From Paenibacillus timonensis (GTDB lineage Bacteria; Bacillota; Bacilli; Paenibacillales; Paenibacillaceae): a stretch of 64,000 bases of DNA. The notes under the pieces were generated by a model, which had not been told where the DNA came from, ran no database searches, and was given only the letters and a program-made list of their open reading frames with translations. Position numbers and translations under genes: made by a program. Location: contig NZ_WNZY01000007.1 in NCBI RefSeq assembly GCF_009725205.1, positions 186,001 to 250,000 on the forward strand, read 5' to 3'. Below are positions 15,423 to 23,072 of the stretch, piece by piece. Position 1 is the stretch's first letter; every line of letters starts with the position of its first letter.

Positions 15423-15498
15423 TCCCCGATAGCTCAGTTGGTAGAGCACTCGACTGTTAATCGAGTTGTCACAGGTTCGAGTCCTGTTCGGGGAGCCA
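15423..15498 (+). tRNA. tRNA-Asn (GTT)
   Basis: Acceptor TCCCCGA pairs with TCGGGGA; anticodon GTT at 15456-15458; T-loop GGTTCGAGTCC; CCA is encoded. Confidence 0.96.
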
Positions 15499-15508
15499 TT
15501 TCATTCTT

Positions 15509-15597
15509 GGAGAGATACCCAAGTGGCTATAAGGGGACCCTCTGCTAAGGGGTTAGACTGCGTAAGCGGTGCGAGGGTTCGAATCCCTCTCTCTCCG
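15509..15597 (+). tRNA. tRNA-Ser (GCT)
   Basis: Class II tRNA with a long variable arm. Acceptor GGAGAGA / TCTCTCC; anticodon GCT at 15544-15546; T-loop GGTTCGAATCC; no encoded CCA. Confidence 0.95.
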
Positions 15598-15618
15598 TTG
15601 AGTATAATTGTGAATGTA

Positions 15619-15648
15619 GAAATCCCTCCGGTGATCCGGAGGGATTTC
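15619..15648 (+). terminator. terminator after tRNA-Ser
   Basis: Perfect 13-bp stem GAAATCCCTCCGG / CCGGAGGGATTTC with a four-base loop. The T run is short. Confidence 0.7.
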
Positions 15649-15718
15649 TGGCGATTAAAGCCAATAGTAGATGAAAGAGAATGGCAGGATTTGCAAGCTT
15701 ATGTCAATAATTTAAGGG

Positions 15719-15747
15719 TTGCAAGGTGCATCGCTTTTTGATATACT
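15719..15747 (+). promoter_or_regulatory. sigma-A promoter of the tRNA-Glu/Leu unit
   Basis: TTGCAA, 17-bp spacer, TATACT, 37 bp upstream of tRNA-Glu. Confidence 0.75.
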
Positions 15748-15784
15748 CATTTTTGTCGCTGCCTCAAAGCGACGGTTAGATTGT

Positions 15785-15859
15785 GGCCCGTTGGTCAAGG
15801 GGTTAAGACACCTCCCTTTCACGGAGGTAACAGGGGTTCGAATCCCCTACGGGTCACCA
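15785..15859 (+). tRNA. tRNA-Glu (TTC)
   Basis: Acceptor GGCCCGT / ACGGGTC; anticodon TTC at 15818-15820; CCA is encoded. Confidence 0.96.
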
Positions 15860-15888
15860 TTCGATTTTAGGATTTTCAAATTGAATAT

Positions 15889-15971
15889 GCGGTCGTGGTG
15901 GAATGGCAGACACGCTATCTTGAGGGGGTAGTGGGCGTACGCCCGTGGAGGTTCGAGTCCTCTCGACCGCA
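15889..15971 (+). tRNA. tRNA-Leu (GAG), copy 1
   Basis: Class II tRNA. Acceptor GCGGTCG / CGACCGC; anticodon GAG at 15922-15924 in loop TTGAGGG; no encoded CCA. It is identical to the copy at 19369-19451. Confidence 0.95.
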
Positions 15972-15978
15972 TCCCAGT

Positions 15979-16013
15979 AAGAAAGAACCTTGCGGTTAGC
16001 AAGGTTCTTTCTT
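15979..16013. terminator. terminator after the tRNA cluster
   Basis: Perfect 15-bp stem AAGAAAGAACCTTGC / GCAAGGTTCTTTCTT, five-base loop. It also faces the 3' end of the convergent hydrolase gene. Confidence 0.85.
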
Positions 16014-16038
16014 CATACCTGCAGCCGTGAGCAAGGGG

Positions 16039-16890
16039 CTAGATTTCGAGCAAGGATCGAATGGCGTAGGCGACCCCATGATCGTTATTGGATCGGGTGG
16101 TCATCGTGGACAGACGCTTGATCTCTTCCACCGCATTGCCCATCGCAATTTTGGTTCCTGCGGTTTCAAACATCGAGATGTCATTGTAGCTGTCTCCGAT
16201 GACAACCGTATCGGACATGTCCACTCCCAACTGGCCTGCGAGGAATTGCAAGGCGCTTCCTTTATCGGTTTCCTTCGCGATAACCTCAACGATGTGGTTG
16301 GCAGAGGAAGTGGTATGCACCTGCGGTTGCTCGTTGAAATGCTCCGTAATTTCGTTCAGCCTGTCTGCGTTGAAGGTATAAACCAAGAGTTTATATATTG
16401 GACGGCCCTGCTCAAGCAATTGTAGCGGTTGGTCGATTCCCCGGAAACCAAATTGGACGAACTGGATTTTGGCGCTCTCCCAGAGCTGATCCCGTTCGAC
16501 CTCCGGATTCGCGCTAACGAGAATATCCATTTCAACCAGCAGTTTCTGCTCGCCGTCGGAAGGCGAATAAATGGCTTCCGGGCAAAAGATTTCGAAATAC
16601 ACATTTTGTTTCAATAGATAACGAATGGCCTCCGCGGCAGCGCTTGGGTCAATTGGCGTTTCCCGCAGCAGCTTTCCTTTCGAGTCGAAAACTTCCGCTC
16701 CATTCGAAGCAATGATCGGGATCGACAGCTCTCCGGTTAAATGTCGGGCGTCAAAGCTAGCTCTCCCGGTGCAGAGCGTTACAGTATGGCCCTGGCTTAC
16801 CGCATGCGAAATGGCGTCCAAGCCTTGGGGACTCGGGCGGCTGTCCGAGGTGAGCAATGTTCCGTCCAAATCCACGGCAATCAATTTCAT
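16039..16890 (-). CDS. Cof-type HAD-family phosphatase
   Basis: A 283-residue haloacid dehalogenase of the Cof/type IIB class. Motif I is MKLIAVDLDGTLL with catalytic D7 and D9; motif II lies near CTGRAS; motif III/IV is KGSALQFL ... VIGDSYNDISMFETAG (about 205-250). A C2B cap lies in between (about 85-190). Such enzymes dephosphorylate sugar phosphates, FMN or PLP; the substrate here cannot be told. ATG follows TAGGAGG. It is divergent from azlD and isolated. A second, distinct Cof enzyme is at 62562-63365. Confidence 0.92.
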   Translation of the reverse strand: MKLIAVDLDGTLLTSDSRPSPQGLDAISHAVSQGHTVTLCTGRASFDARHLTGELSIPIIASNGAEVFDSKGKLLRETPIDPSAAAEAIRYLLKQNVYFEIFCPEAIYSPSDGEQKLLVEMDILVSANPEVERDQLWESAKIQFVQFGFRGIDQPLQLLEQGRPIYKLLVYTFNADRLNEITEHFNEQPQVHTTSSANHIVEVIAKETDKGSALQFLAGQLGVDMSDTVVIGDSYNDISMFETAGTKIAMGNAVEEIKRLSTMTTRSNNDHGVAYAIRSLLEI

Positions 16891-16983
16891 GGTAGTTTCC
16901 TCCTAGCCCATCGTTGGGGGTGTTGTCTGTTTTTCTAGAGTATAGATTATGAAATGCATTTCAGGTCAAGGAGAGATCAAGAC

Positions 16984-17304
16984 GTGGCAACCCAGCTTTG
17001 GATTATTATTCTGATTGGAGCAGGAACTTATTTATTGCGGGCAGGTTCTTTAGTATTAGGGAGCCGTGTCCGATGGTCTGAATCGACGAAAGAATGGTTG
17101 TCCTATGTGTCTCCTGCCGTGCTAGGCGCGCTGATTGGACCGCTTCTGCTGCTCAAAGACGGGAAGTGGATTCCGCTAGTAGATAATTCGATGCTGTTTG
17201 CAGCAATTCCTACGATGATTATTGCCTGGTGGTCACGACGGCTTCTATTAACCGTGGCTGCCGGCGTCTTGTTTTATGCCGGCTTTCTTACCTGGTTAGG
17301 GTAG
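16984..17304 (+). CDS. azlD: AzlD-family small subunit of a branched-chain amino-acid exporter
   Basis: A 106-residue membrane protein with three to four helices in the AzlD pattern (IGAGTYLLRAGSLVLGSR; WLSYVSPAVLGALIGPLLL; RRLLLTVAAGVLFYAGF). AzlC and AzlD together export branched-chain amino acids or analogues such as 4-azaleucine. Start GTG follows AAGGAGAG; an ATG 30 bases upstream lacks a ribosome site. The usual order is azlC-azlD; here azlD comes first, 29 bp before azlC. Confidence 0.85.
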   Translation: MATQLWIIILIGAGTYLLRAGSLVLGSRVRWSESTKEWLSYVSPAVLGALIGPLLLLKDGKWIPLVDNSMLFAAIPTMIIAWWSRRLLLTVAAGVLFYAGFLTWLG

Positions 17305-17333
17305 ATGGAAAAGTACCCATTAGAGGGAAGGGA

Positions 17334-18098
17334 ATGGCGTTCATGAACCGAATGAATCGGTCGTATCAAAGAGAAGAAATCCAACTGGCTTTGCGGGATG
17401 CGTTCCCGATCATGTTAGCTTATTTTCCGTTGTCCATGACTTACGGCGTGCTCGCTGCATCGGGAGGGTTACAGGGAGGAATCACCGTGTTCAGCTCGGT
17501 GTGGATTTTCTCGGGAGGAGCTCAGTTTATGTTGCTAGGCATGTTCGCCTCGGCCGCAGCCCCCGTTACAATTATCACGACACTCCTCCTGTTAAGCATG
17601 CGTCATGTTCTGTATGGTGCGACGATGGGGCCTTATTTGGCGAATTGGCGGGAATCCGGGAAGTGGCTGGCGGCGATGGGTCTTACGGACGAAGGGTTTG
17701 CAGTGACTTCGAGCCGGGCAGCGCAAGGGGACATCATATCGCCTTCCTATTATATTACTTTCGCTATGGCCATTTATGGATCATGGGTGGCAGGTACAGC
17801 AGCGGGCACTGGGCTGGGCGGTTTTGTTACCGCAGAGCTGGCTGAGGTGTTAACTTTCGCGCTGCCGGCACTCTTCATCGCCCTGCTTGCCGGGGGGAAA
17901 CGCACGCTGCCGTTTATGGCCGCCGCGGGATGCGGGGCAGTGCTCGCTACCTTGGCGGCGTTACTCCAGCTTGGGGGTGTCGGCCTGATCGCCGGAGGCT
18001 TGGTCGGTGCTACGTTAGGGCAGCAGATCAGCCGAGTGAGAAAGGGGCGGATGAATCCCGCCCCGACCAAAGCCAAAGTAGAAAGAACGATACGTTAA
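17334..18098 (+). CDS. azlC: AzlC-family branched-chain amino-acid exporter subunit
   Basis: A 254-residue membrane protein with the AzlC signature: ALRDAFPIMLAYFPLSMTYG (about 18-37), GGAQFMLLGMFASAA, SMRHVLYGATMGPYL, and TDEGFAVTS. Large subunit of the exporter. The start ATG has GAGGG six bases upstream; ATG 17343 is an alternative with AAGGG. It is co-directional with azlD at short distance. The end is 11 bp from the convergent PAS gene, with no clear terminator between. Confidence 0.92.
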   Translation: MAFMNRMNRSYQREEIQLALRDAFPIMLAYFPLSMTYGVLAASGGLQGGITVFSSVWIFSGGAQFMLLGMFASAAAPVTIITTLLLLSMRHVLYGATMGPYLANWRESGKWLAAMGLTDEGFAVTSSRAAQGDIISPSYYITFAMAIYGSWVAGTAAGTGLGGFVTAELAEVLTFALPALFIALLAGGKRTLPFMAAAGCGAVLATLAALLQLGGVGLIAGGLVGATLGQQISRVRKGRMNPAPTKAKVERTIR

Positions 18099-18109
18099 GT
18101 GTGAGCAGG

Positions 18110-18742
18110 TTATTCCGACTGGGGCGGCAGATCCAGGATCGAAGAATATTTGGGGTATAGTGCTCGAATGCAATCCGGACAAATATCATGGGTAAATTCG
18201 GCGTGGGTATGCTTAATAAGGTAGGCTTCGATGGTGCTCCACATTTCGCTTTCGTCTTTAATTTTCTTGCATACGGCGCAAATCGGCAACAGCCCCCGGA
18301 GCGTTCGAATATGAGCCAAATCATGCTGCATTTGAATTTCCTGACGTTTCATTCGGGTGATGTCGGTGCAGGTGATCACGATTCCATGGGGAGGGGCGGA
18401 TGCCTCTTCGGCATAAGGGGTCATTTCGGCAAGATACCATAGTTCCTCTTCGGTGGTTGGGGCCTTGAATTCAAAGGCAAATATCTTAATATCCCCATTT
18501 AAAATACGCGAAAATTGCTCCAGCAGCTGGCGGACGTTAAAATAACTAAGATGATGGGGGCCATGCTGAAAAAACTGAAATAGATTCAAACCGGGCCGCC
18601 CCCATTCGGGAGCAACGCCAAGTTGAGAGGCTCGATTGGCCCAGGTCCGATTGACGGAGACGATCGTTCCGTTAGGGTCTAGGATCGCAACGCTTTGATT
18701 TAACGAATGATAGGGTTCTTTCCAACGCGGGTTCTCTTTCAC
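18110..18742 (-). CDS. PAS-domain protein with C-terminal zinc-cluster-like module
   Basis: A 210-residue cytosolic protein. The PAS fold spans about 12-130 (SVAILDPNGTIVSVNRTWAN; ends GIVITCTDITRMKRQE). A short coiled-coil (about 130-148) leads to LLPICAVCKKIKDESEMWS and, after 20 residues, HDICPDCIRALYP. This CxxC / CxxC module is common at the C-terminus of PAS-type sensors. No kinase, GGDEF or HTH output is attached, so it probably acts through a partner. Start GTG follows AGGAG. The partner could be the divergent XRE regulator, but that is only proximity. Confidence 0.8.
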   Translation of the reverse strand: MKENPRWKEPYHSLNQSVAILDPNGTIVSVNRTWANRASQLGVAPEWGRPGLNLFQFFQHGPHHLSYFNVRQLLEQFSRILNGDIKIFAFEFKAPTTEEELWYLAEMTPYAEEASAPPHGIVITCTDITRMKRQEIQMQHDLAHIRTLRGLLPICAVCKKIKDESEMWSTIEAYLIKHTHAEFTHDICPDCIRALYPKYSSILDLPPQSE

Positions 18743-18870
18743 GGCGGGTGCGCTCCTGTCATGAAATAAGGGCAGTCTTCCGACCTATTAAGTACTTGTC
18801 GGCCCTGTGTTAAGATATAGGCGTATGTTAGCCCCATGGAATAGTATCGCGGTATCTTACTCTATTATAT

Positions 18871-18882
18871 ACGCATATGCGT
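18871..18882. promoter_or_regulatory. 12-bp perfect palindrome before the XRE gene
   Basis: ACGCATATGCGT directly follows a TATTATATA stretch in the divergent promoter region between the PAS and XRE genes. It is a possible operator for the XRE regulator. Confidence 0.4.
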
Positions 18883-18946
18883 CGTTCTACAACGGAAAAA
18901 TAACTTAATTGCGTCATTAATGTTTGTTAGGAAGGTTGGAGAGAAG

Positions 18947-19309
18947 TTGTCGATTTACGAACGTATCGAATTGCTGATCAAAAACGCCGGTATGACTAAA
19001 AAAGCCTTTTGCCTAGAACTTGGGATCAGTACAGGAAATCTCGGGGACTGGAAGCGCGGCAAGTCCACGCCGAGTACGAATAAATTGATTGAAATCGCCG
19101 CGTTTTTTGATGTCAGCCTGGACTGGCTCATGACCGGAAGAGAGAAACAGGCCGAATTAGTGCAAGACCAAAGAACGGAATATGTCTCCATCGAAAAAGA
19201 TTGGAATTTGTTTGCGAGCTCATTGACTGAATCAGAGCGGGCTTTCGTGCGGGAGTACATCGAGTTTACCCGTTACCGGAGGCTGAAGGCCGGGCGGAGG
19301 GACAAATAA
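18947..19309 (+). CDS. XRE-family DNA-binding protein
   Basis: A 120-residue regulator with an N-terminal HTH_3 domain (about 1-62): TKKAFCLELGISTGNLGDWKRGK, then IEIAAFFDVSLDWLMTG, the classic phage-repressor-like pattern. The C-terminal part is helical (LTESERAFVREYIEF). The likely start is TTG behind AGGAAGGTTGGAGAG; an upstream ATG at 18920 lacks a ribosome site. It could regulate its own promoter or the neighbouring PAS gene. It ends 60 bp before tRNA-Leu copy 2. Confidence 0.85.
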   Translation: MSIYERIELLIKNAGMTKKAFCLELGISTGNLGDWKRGKSTPSTNKLIEIAAFFDVSLDWLMTGREKQAELVQDQRTEYVSIEKDWNLFASSLTESERAFVREYIEFTRYRRLKAGRRDK

Positions 19310-19315
19310 TTCCAC

Positions 19316-19344
19316 TTTACTTTTTATGACTACGAAGATATAAT
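19316..19344 (+). promoter_or_regulatory. sigma-A promoter of tRNA-Leu copy 2
   Basis: TTTACT, 17-bp spacer, perfect TATAAT, 25 bp before the tRNA. Confidence 0.6.
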
Positions 19345-19368
19345 AATTCATGTTCGTCTTTTAGAATC

Positions 19369-19451
19369 GCGGTCGTGGTGGAATGGCAGACACGCTATCT
19401 TGAGGGGGTAGTGGGCGTACGCCCGTGGAGGTTCGAGTCCTCTCGACCGCA
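19369..19451 (+). tRNA. tRNA-Leu (GAG), copy 2
   Basis: Identical over all 83 bases to the copy at 15889-15971. It has its own promoter and terminator and is a single-gene unit. Confidence 0.95.
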
Positions 19452-19466
19452 TCATTGAAGCCGATA

Positions 19467-19502
19467 AAGAACTTCTCGGAAACTCCGGGAGGTTCTTTTT
19501 TG
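19467..19502 (+). terminator. terminator after tRNA-Leu copy 2
   Basis: A 14-bp stem AAGAACTTCTCGGA / TCCGGGAGGTTCTT (two wobbles), then TTTTTT. Confidence 0.8.
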
Positions 19503-19617
19503 GTTATGCAAAGTTGTTTTTCGTAGTCTGGGTGTATGGGGCGGGGAAGATTTGCACATTCTAATAGACATCTTGCACAATATGCGCCGGATCAGGCCGT
19601 TTGGGCGGGTTTTCAAG

Positions 19618-19646
19618 TTGACATGCTGATAAAAATTATTTAATAT
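19618..19646 (+). promoter_or_regulatory. sigma-A promoter of the small Cys-motif gene
   Basis: Consensus TTGACA, 17-bp spacer, TAATAT. The leader contains a small hairpin AGAGC-TTC-GCTCT just before the ribosome site. Confidence 0.75.
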
Positions 19647-19691
19647 GACTAAGTACTAAAAGAGCTTCGCTCTGGAAAGAAATTTGATAAT

Positions 19692-19982
19692 ATGGGTGAT
19701 AACATGTCCTACAGACCGAATGTTGTAAATGTAACCAAGGCCGGCAGCAACGATAAGGACGGGTTGTATGAGTTTATCGTGAATATGGCCGACGGTACGG
19801 CGTGCCGCGTGTTTTACCACCGTAATCCCGAATGGCGGTTAACCAACGTCAGCAGGCTGCAAAAGACACCTTGCCCGGTCTGCCGTAAAGACTTCATTTG
19901 CCAATGCATGGAGAAATTTTCGGGTGAAATTAACCGTCAAATGGTAGAAGGACAGTGGCTCGACAAGCTTTCGTCCAAGTAA
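19692..19982 (+). CDS. small cysteine-motif protein of unknown function (96 aa)
   Basis: No family recognised. A promoter, a ribosome site (GGAAAG) and a terminator frame it as a single-gene unit. It has two halves: a beta-rich N-terminal part (LYEFIVNMADGTACRVFYHR) and a cluster CPVCRKDFICQC (about 61-72) that could bind zinc, followed by an amphipathic helix. It is soluble. ATG 19704 is an alternative start four codons inside. Confidence 0.75.
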   Translation: MGDNMSYRPNVVNVTKAGSNDKDGLYEFIVNMADGTACRVFYHRNPEWRLTNVSRLQKTPCPVCRKDFICQCMEKFSGEINRQMVEGQWLDKLSSK

Positions 19983-20006
19983 TCGCTTTTGCCATCTGGC
20001 GACGGC

Positions 20007-20036
20007 AAGCACGGGATATTTCCCGTGCTTTTTTCT
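20007..20036 (+). terminator. intrinsic terminator
   Basis: Stem AAGCACGGGA / TCCCGTGCTT followed by TTTTTC. Confidence 0.85.
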
Positions 20037-20087
20037 TATATATCATTTAGGAGCAGCGTCGAAGCCGCAAGGAGAGGGGGCTAGAGC

Positions 20088-20513
20088 GTGTCTGAGGGGC
20101 CAAATGAATGGAAAGGGCACGTCATCTTATTCGATGGGGTTTGTCATTTATGCCAAGGAGCCGTCAAGTTTATCATCAAGCGTGACCCGGTAGGGCGATT
20201 CCGCTTTGCTTCCTTGCAATCGCCGGCCGGCAGCCGGTTGCTGAAAGCAGCGGTGGCACGTGAGGAAGCGCTGGACAGCGTCGTTTTGATTGAACACGGG
20301 ACTCCCTATACCCGCTCGGCGGCGGCACTGCGTATAGCCAGAGGTTTACGGTATCCCTGGCCGCTGCTATATGTGCTGATCATCGTCCCGCGAGGCCTTC
20401 GGGATGCGGCGTATCAATTCGTCGCGAAGCATCGTTACCGCTGGTTTGGGAAGGACGAGGCCTGCCTGGTTCCGACCCGTGAGCTGAAGGAGCGGTTTTT
20501 GGAGGACGGGTAG
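20088..20513 (+). CDS. DUF393 / thiol-disulfide oxidoreductase DCC family protein
   Basis: A 141-residue DCC-family protein, named for the N-terminal motif ILFDGVCHLCQGAVKFI (D-x-x-C-x-x-C, about 13-29). The second family block, FRFASLQSPAG, and the late RDAAYQFVAKHRYRWFGK are present. A thioredoxin-like redox role is proposed for the family but no substrate is established. Start GTG follows AAGGAGAGG. It is single and ends before the promoter of the pilus operon. Confidence 0.88.
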   Translation: MSEGPNEWKGHVILFDGVCHLCQGAVKFIIKRDPVGRFRFASLQSPAGSRLLKAAVAREEALDSVVLIEHGTPYTRSAAALRIARGLRYPWPLLYVLIIVPRGLRDAAYQFVAKHRYRWFGKDEACLVPTRELKERFLEDG

Positions 20514-20537
20514 AGGCGTTGAATCTATAAAAAAATC

Positions 20538-20566
20538 TTGTCTGCGATCCATATTTGTGATATTCT
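20538..20566 (+). promoter_or_regulatory. sigma-A promoter of the Tad pilus operon
   Basis: TTGTCT, 17-bp spacer, TATTCT. Transcription would start near 20573 and produce a leader of about 105 bases. Confidence 0.6.
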
Positions 20567-20597
20567 TACTGTAAATTTAAGGAATGCGGGAACGGTA

Positions 20598-20650
20598 GCA
20601 CCGTCCATAATCCGATTTTCATTCGGGTTTTGGGCGGTGCTTTTTTGTTT
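20598..20650 (+). terminator. leader terminator (possible attenuator) of the Tad operon
   Basis: Stem GCACCGTCC / GGGCGGTGC with an inner stem TCCGA / TCGGG and a T tract, located between the promoter and the first gene. The left arm overlaps a shorter hairpin ACGGT-AGC-ACCGT (20592-20604), so two folds exclude each other. Confidence 0.6.
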
Positions 20651-20678
20651 TCGTTCCATTGAAGAAGGAGGGTGGATC

Positions 20679-21821
20679 ATGGTTCCGATTAAATTGGTGC
20701 TGGCCGTGCAAGAAGAGGAGTATATCGACCCGTTTCTGCGGTATGTGCATGCAAGCGAGTTTGATCGGCGTTTGGTGGTGACGGCATTTAGCCGAAAGGA
20801 GGCATTTGCCCAATATGTGTTGGAGTCCGGCGGGGATATTGACGCGATATTGGGGGATTCGACTTTTCTTGAGGCGGTTGATCCTCTGAAGCGGCCTGGA
20901 CTCTGTTGCATTCAGCTGGGGGAAGACGGCAATCTCACGGGAGCCAACGGCCTTTGTATTGAGAAGTATCAACCGCTGCATCAGTTGCTCTCTTCGGTTG
21001 TCGAGCTTGTTCGAGGAGGCTTTGGGACATCGATGCCTTCCCGCGGACGGCCAATCGTCATCGGGGTTTACTCTACCGTTGGCGGCTGCGGCAAGACGAC
21101 GGTTGCGCTTCATTTGGCTCGGCAGCTGGCGACGGAAGGGGGAAAGGTGTTTTACCTCAACCTGGAGACGATCGGCAGTGAACTGACCCATGCCGGACAG
21201 AGCTTACGAGAGGGGCAGGCGGGGTTGGCCCGGCTGTTGTACGATCTGAAGGCGGCGGATGACCGGCGGGAGCCGCCGCGGTTTCCGATATCTGCTTACG
21301 CCTACAGGCATCCCGTCCTGCAAGGGGACACGCTTGCTCCCCCGGACAATCTCAACGAGCTGCTGGAAATGGAACGCAAGGATACGTCGGAGTTACTCGA
21401 GTACATCGCAGGCAGCGGTTTGTACGACTCGGTGATCGTGGATATGGATTCATTTCCGGACGGCCGTACGGAAGCGGTCCTGGAGCGGGCTGATCGTGTT
21501 GTATGGATCGTCACGGACGACTGGGGAGTGATGCGCAAAACCGGGGGCTGGCTGGCTCATCTTGAACGCACCCGTCCAGATTCTTACCGGTCGCTGCTGG
21601 GGAAAGCCCGGTTTGTACTAAATCGTTATACGGGGAAGCGGTCGGTGGATTTGCCAAGGCCGGATTTGAAAATTCAGGCAACGTTATCCCACATTCCCGC
21701 CTGGAGTCAAGGCAACCGCCAAGGGGATTTGCTGTACTCCCCTCTTTATCAACGCGATATGATTCGGCTATGCAGCGAACTCCATGGCGAGGGGCCAATC
21801 ACGCTGGCGCTGGAGGGATAA
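20679..21821 (+). CDS. CpaE/TadZ-like pilus-assembly ATPase
   Basis: A 380-residue SIMIBI-class protein that localises or organises Tad (Flp) pilus machinery. The N-terminus is receiver-like and degenerate (about 1-120, no clear phospho-acceptor set). The ParA/MinD-like ATPase begins at about 135 with IVIGVYSTVGGCGKTTVALH (P-loop) and later has SVIVDMDSFPDGRTEAVL. ATG follows GAAGGAGG; the longer upstream frame runs through the leader terminator and is not used. First gene of a ten-gene unit with 3-30-bp gaps. Confidence 0.88.
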   Translation: MVPIKLVLAVQEEEYIDPFLRYVHASEFDRRLVVTAFSRKEAFAQYVLESGGDIDAILGDSTFLEAVDPLKRPGLCCIQLGEDGNLTGANGLCIEKYQPLHQLLSSVVELVRGGFGTSMPSRGRPIVIGVYSTVGGCGKTTVALHLARQLATEGGKVFYLNLETIGSELTHAGQSLREGQAGLARLLYDLKAADDRREPPRFPISAYAYRHPVLQGDTLAPPDNLNELLEMERKDTSELLEYIAGSGLYDSVIVDMDSFPDGRTEAVLERADRVVWIVTDDWGVMRKTGGWLAHLERTRPDSYRSLLGKARFVLNRYTGKRSVDLPRPDLKIQATLSHIPAWSQGNRQGDLLYSPLYQRDMIRLCSELHGEGPITLALEG

Positions 21822-21824
21822 GTG

Positions 21825-23045
21825 ATGGAGGAAGCGGACTTTGCGGCGCTGCGCAGTGAAATCCGCCAGGGACTGGACGTCACCTCCGTCTTGAACGACG
21901 ACCAGCTGCTCGACTTTATCGAGCGGCGCGTGCTTGATGACCGGCGTTTGAGCGGAGCGACCGCGGCTGAGAAGCGGAAATGGGTGCGCAGGCTGTACGA
22001 TTCGTTTCGAGGACTCGACGTCCTTCAACCGCTCGTTGAGGATCGCGGCGTCACGGAAATTATGATTAACAGCCATGAGGAGATATTCGTTGAACGGGAG
22101 GGGCAGGTTAGGCGGATTCCTGTCCGCTTCGAATCCCGGGAACGCTTGGAGGACATCATCCAAACGATCGTATCTGGCGTTAATCGGATGGTGAATGAAT
22201 CGTCGCCGATCGTTGATGCTCGGCTTCGGGACGGGTCGCGGGTCAATATTGTTCTGCCGCCTGTCGCCTTAAAGGGACCGACGATGACGATTCGCAAATT
22301 TCCGGAACGACCGCTAACGATGGAGCAATTAGTCTCGATCGGTTCGCTTAGCGAGGAAGCGGCGGAGCTGCTGCAACGGCTTGTTCGAAGCAAATATAAC
22401 ATCTTTATCAGCGGTGGAACGGGCTCAGGAAAGACGACATTTTTGAACGCTTTGTCCCAGTTTATTCCGTCCGATGAGAGGGTGATCACGATTGAGGATT
22501 CGGCCGAGTTGCAGATCGTCACGGTACCGAATCTAGTATCGCTCGAAACCCGGAATGCGAATACGGAAGGGAAGGGTGAAATTACCGTCCGCGATTTGAT
22601 TCGATCCTCGCTGCGGATGCGGCCCAACCGAATTGTCGTCGGTGAGGTGCGTGGAGCTGAGGCACTGGACATGCTGCAGGCGATGAATACCGGCCATGAC
22701 GGCAGTCTTTCTACCGGGCATGCCAACAGCACTGCGGATATGATCAGTCGGCTGGAAACGATGGTGCTGAGCGGAGCCGAATTACCGCTTCCGGTCGTTC
22801 GGCAGCAAATCGCCTCGTCCATCGACGTTTTCGTGCATTTGTCGCGTCTGCGCGATCGCTCGCGCCGAGTAATGGAAATTTCCGAGGTCGTTGGTCTGCA
22901 GGAAGGGGAGGTGGTACTTCAGCCCTTATTTACTTTTCGGGAAGAAGGGGAACAAAACGGTCGAATCGTTGGCAAGCTGCAAAGCAGCGATACAGGGTTA
23001 ATACATACGGACAAGCTGCGCATGGCGGGTATGCCTTTCAATTAA
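21825..23045 (+). CDS. CpaF/TadA-type secretion ATPase
   Basis: Hexameric motor of the Tad pilus, 406 residues. It has an N-terminal helical region, the N1 domain (VTEIMINSHEEIFVEREG), then Walker A ISGGTGSGKTTFLNAL (about 198-213), Asp box VITIEDSAELQI, Walker B RIVVGEVRGAEALDML, and His box NTGHDGSLSTGHANS. All catalytic boxes are intact. A GTG one codon earlier (21822) is possible; ATG has better spacing to GGAGGG. Three bases separate it from the TadZ-like gene. Confidence 0.95.
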   Translation: MEEADFAALRSEIRQGLDVTSVLNDDQLLDFIERRVLDDRRLSGATAAEKRKWVRRLYDSFRGLDVLQPLVEDRGVTEIMINSHEEIFVEREGQVRRIPVRFESRERLEDIIQTIVSGVNRMVNESSPIVDARLRDGSRVNIVLPPVALKGPTMTIRKFPERPLTMEQLVSIGSLSEEAAELLQRLVRSKYNIFISGGTGSGKTTFLNALSQFIPSDERVITIEDSAELQIVTVPNLVSLETRNANTEGKGEITVRDLIRSSLRMRPNRIVVGEVRGAEALDMLQAMNTGHDGSLSTGHANSTADMISRLETMVLSGAELPLPVVRQQIASSIDVFVHLSRLRDRSRRVMEISEVVGLQEGEVVLQPLFTFREEGEQNGRIVGKLQSSDTGLIHTDKLRMAGMPFN

Positions 23046-23072
23046 TGCAGAGTTAGGATGGGAGGGTTTTCG

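Noticed and set aside
18920..18946. ATG start for the XRE regulator
   Set aside because: No ribosome site precedes it; TTG 18947 follows AGGAAGG and GGAGAG.
15889..19451. Integrative element between the two tRNA-Leu copies
   Set aside because: No integrase, excisionase or phage-like genes and no composition change; kept only as a duplication finding.
20573..20650. Cyclic-di-GMP or other known riboswitch in the Tad leader
   Set aside because: Too short and lacking the conserved GEMM or other aptamer motifs; only two overlapping hairpins are seen.
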